NCBI GenBank assembly: GCA_051000395.1
Contig: JBPCOI010000075.1
Location: 1-21,295 of the forward strand
Reading direction: 5' to 3'
From: JBPCOI01 sp051000395
GTDB lineage: Bacteria > Actinomycetota > Actinomycetes > Mycobacteriales > Jatrophihabitantaceae
Length of the DNA stretch: 21,295 nt
The notes under the pieces are model-generated. The model saw nothing but the letters and a program-made list of their open reading frames with translations, was not told the origin of the DNA and made no database searches. Position numbers and translations under genes: made by a program. Below, in pieces: positions 19,426-21,295 of the stretch (the first letter of the stretch is position 1; every line of letters starts with the position of its first letter).

Positions 19426-21295
19426 GTGCCGATCAAGGTCAGCGTCGTGGTTCCGGTGTGGAACCCCGGACCGAACCTGCAGCGCTGTCTGGACAGCCTG
19501 TTCGCCCAGAGTCTCGCGCCCGAGGACGTCGAACTCGTGCTCGTCGACGACGGCTCGACCGACGGCACCGCCGCCCGCCTGGACGCGCTGGCGCAGGCGC
19601 AGGGCGACCGGGTCCAGGTGCGCCACATCCCGAACTCCGGGTGGCCGGGCACGCCGCGCAACGTCGGGGTCGCGACGGCGCGTGGCGAGTACGTCCAGTT
19701 CCTGGACAACGACGACGTGCTCGCCCCCCGCGCGCTGGAGGCGCTCTACGAGCTGGGCGCACGATCGGAGGCCGACGTCGTCGCGGGCAAGCTGTCGAGC
19801 GACTTCCGAGGCGTGAACCACTCCGTATACCGGGACACGGTCGCGCACCGGACGCTGGCCGACCTGGCGCTCGAGGAGACCCTGACCCCGCACAAGATGT
19901 TCCGGCGCGAGTTCCTGCTGCGCCACGGCATCCGCTACCCCGAGGGTCCCGCCGAGCTGGACGACCAGGTCTTCGTGTTGCGGGCCTACGCCAGGGCGAC
20001 GTCGCTCGCCGTCCTCGCCGATCAGGCGTGCTACTTCTATCTGCGCCGCCAAGGCGCCGGCCGCAACGCCGGCGACGTGCATATCGAGCCGCGCGACTAC
20101 TACCGGCGCAGCCTCGCGGCAGTGCTCGACGTCGTCGATGCCGACATCCCGGTCGGCGCGGTACGCGACCGGGTCCTGCGCCGGTTCTACCGCGTGGAGC
20201 TGCTCGGCCGCCTGAGCGGCGCGGCGATGCTCGCGTACGAGGACGGCTACCGCTGCGAGCTCGTCGAGGAGATCCGCCACGTCGTCACCAGCCGCTTCGG
20301 CCCGGGCGTGCACGCCGGCGCGGGCGCGGCGACCCGCACGCAGGGCAGGCTGCTGCTCCAGGACGACGTGCCCGGACTGCTCGCCCTCGCCGCCGAGTAC
20401 GAGCGGATCACCCTGCGCGCGACGGCCTCTGCGCAGCGGTGGCAGGACGGCCAGCTGCTGCTGGAGGTGCACGGCGCGTTGTGCCGAGGCGAGGAGCCGC
20501 TGCGCTTCGAGCACACCGGCCGTGGCTGGGCGCTGCCCGCGTCACTCGCGCCGGGAGTGGGCGAGGCCGAACGTGTCCTCGGCGCGGATCTCGAGGACCC
20601 CGACCTGGAGCTGTCGCTGGTATCGCGTGCCGATTCGGTCTCCTTCGGGCGGACGGACGGCCTGCGGTTCGGCATCGACAGCCGCGGCGTTGCGCAGCTG
20701 CTCGGCACGGTCGCGATCGACCCGGCGACCGCGATGGGGGGCGTGGCGCTGAGCGACGGGCTGTGGGACCTGCGCCTGCGGCTGCGGTTTGCAGGCTGGA
20801 GCCGCTCGGCGCCGTTGCGTCCCAACTCCGCGGGCCCACGGTTGCCGCAGCCGGCCGTCCCGTTCCTCGCTGCGGACGGCACCGTGGTGAGCTCCTACTG
20901 GACGCAGCCGAAACCCACCGTCGCCCTGGACGTCGGGCAGTGGGCCCGTTCGCTGGCCGCACAGGTGGCCGCCTCGTCGATGCTCGAAGCGACCGGGCGG
21001 CGCACCCTGCGACTGCGGCTGCGCTTCCTCAGCGCCGCGTCGGCGCCGATGCCGCCGCTGGAGCTGCTGCTCGAACCCGAGGACGCGACGCCGGGCGAGC
21101 TGCTCGCCTGCGCCGGGCCGCTCGCGGCGACGCCCGGTGGGACATCCGCGGTGCTGCAAGTGCCGGGGAAGCTACCGGAGCACGGGTCGTGGCTGGCCTG
21201 GCTGCGCCTGGGGCAGCTGGGCGGCGCGCCGCCGCGGTGGTTGTTCCGCGGGGCGGTCCGGCGGGGGAAAAAAAGAGCGGTATGGGGGGGGAGGG
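19426..21295 (+). CDS. TarS-like GT2 glycosyltransferase with C-terminal beta domains, 3' end beyond the window
   Basis: The visible 623 codons stay open to the edge. The N-terminal GT-A domain closely parallels S. aureus TarS, the poly(ribitol-phosphate) beta-GlcNAc transferase: VSVVVPVWNPGPNLQRCLDSL, NSGWPGTPRNVGVATARGEYVQFLDNDD with the metal-binding region at 94-97, LTPHKMFRREFLLRHGI, and ELDDQVFVLRAY where TarS has its catalytic-base Asp. A helical linker and beta-rich repeats follow (for example LSDGLWDLRLRLRFAGW), like the TarS C-terminal oligomerisation region. It would glycosylate a teichoic-acid-like polymer in the cytoplasm. GTG 19426 has GGGAGAGG upstream; GTG 19408 in the same frame is less likely. 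The last ~12 codons are doubtful because the terminal bases look error-prone. Confidence 0.85.
   Translation, partial: MPIKVSVVVPVWNPGPNLQRCLDSLFAQSLAPEDVELVLVDDGSTDGTAARLDALAQAQGDRVQVRHIPNSGWPGTPRNVGVATARGEYVQFLDNDDVLAPRALEALYELGARSEADVVAGKLSSDFRGVNHSVYRDTVAHRTLADLALEETLTPHKMFRREFLLRHGIRYPEGPAELDDQVFVLRAYARATSLAVLADQACYFYLRRQGAGRNAGDVHIEPRDYYRRSLAAVLDVVDADIPVGAVRDRVLRRFYRVELLGRLSGAAMLAYEDGYRCELVEEIRHVVTSRFGPGVHAGAGAATRTQGRLLLQDDVPGLLALAAEYERITLRATASAQRWQDGQLLLEVHGALCRGEEPLRFEHTGRGWALPASLAPGVGEAERVLGADLEDPDLELSLVSRADSVSFGRTDGLRFGIDSRGVAQLLGTVAIDPATAMGGVALSDGLWDLRLRLRFAGWSRSAPLRPNSAGPRLPQPAVPFLAADGTVVSSYWTQPKPTVALDVGQWARSLAAQVAASSMLEATGRRTLRLRLRFLSAASAPMPPLELLLEPEDATPGELLACAGPLAATPGGTSAVLQVPGKLPEHGSWLAWLRLGQLGGAPPRWLFRGAVRRGKKRAVWGGR
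21266..21295. other. Probable low-quality contig end
   Basis: The last 30 bases contain runs of seven A and eight G and read as Lys-Lys-Arg then Gly-Gly, unlike anything else in the window. This composition is typical of error-rich read ends. Coding sequence here should not be trusted. Confidence 0.6.

Noticed and set aside
1..21295. CRISPR array, tRNA, rRNA or transposon
   Set aside because: I saw no regularly spaced repeats, no cloverleaf or rRNA-like sequence, and no transposase or integrase motifs on either strand.

Overview
The window is very GC-rich throughout, with GTG starts, ATGA/GTGA stop-start overlaps and strong G/C third positions. This points to a high-GC actinobacterium; I cannot name the genus. 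No rRNA, tRNA, CRISPR array, insertion sequence or phage gene is visible. It looks like part of a cell-envelope glycopolymer locus, teichoic-acid-like, with a nucleotide-amino-sugar section. Genes are tightly packed. The largest gene-free gaps are about 190 bases (13260-13449) and 175 bases (4784-4958), so there is no empty stretch over 300 bases.

Layout. (1) Positions 1-3552: a truncated IspD/TarI-type cytidylyltransferase on the minus strand diverges from a three-gene operon joined by 4-base overlaps: TagB/TagF-type polyol-phosphate transferase, CDP-alcohol phosphatidyltransferase-like membrane enzyme, and GT2 glycosyltransferase. (2) 3590-4783: a minus-strand L-2-hydroxyglutarate oxidase (LhgO type). 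(3) 4959-8761: a plus-strand operon of DegT-type sugar aminotransferase, epimerase-type SDR, hexapeptide acetyltransferase and GT4, ending at a strong hairpin shared with the convergent unit. (4) 8823-11673: a minus-strand pair (DegT-type aminotransferase, then Gfo/Idh/MocA oxidoreductase) diverges from an LpxA-like acyltransferase; together they look like a 3-amino-sugar module. (5) 11770-17411: a YbhN/UPF0104-type flippase-like protein, a convergent MaoC hydratase overlapping its 3' end, a large multi-pass GT-C-like protein, and a secreted SpoIID-domain protein with a seven-repeat predicted beta-propeller. (6) 17425-21295: a SAM methyltransferase, an orphan protein resembling the non-catalytic half of TarS, and a divergent TarS-like GT2 that runs off the right edge.

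How the parts may work together (inference). The cytidylyltransferase would activate a polyol phosphate and the TagF-like enzyme would polymerise or attach it. The TarS-like, GT2 and GT4 enzymes would glycosylate it, and the aminotransferase/oxidoreductase/acyltransferase genes would supply N-acylated amino sugars. The most interesting idea is a metabolic link. Some Gfo/Idh/MocA sugar 3-dehydrogenases recycle NADH by reducing 2-oxoglutarate to 2-hydroxyglutarate, so the LhgO-type oxidase in the same locus could return that by-product to the 2-oxoglutarate/glutamate pool that also feeds the two aminotransferases. Also notable are the LpxA-like protein in a presumably LPS-free lineage, a CDP-alcohol transferase whose last catalytic Asp is His, and a possible leaderless 20-residue leader peptide abutting the flippase gene.

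The last ~40 bases on the right have homopolymer runs unlike the rest and are probably a low-quality contig end.
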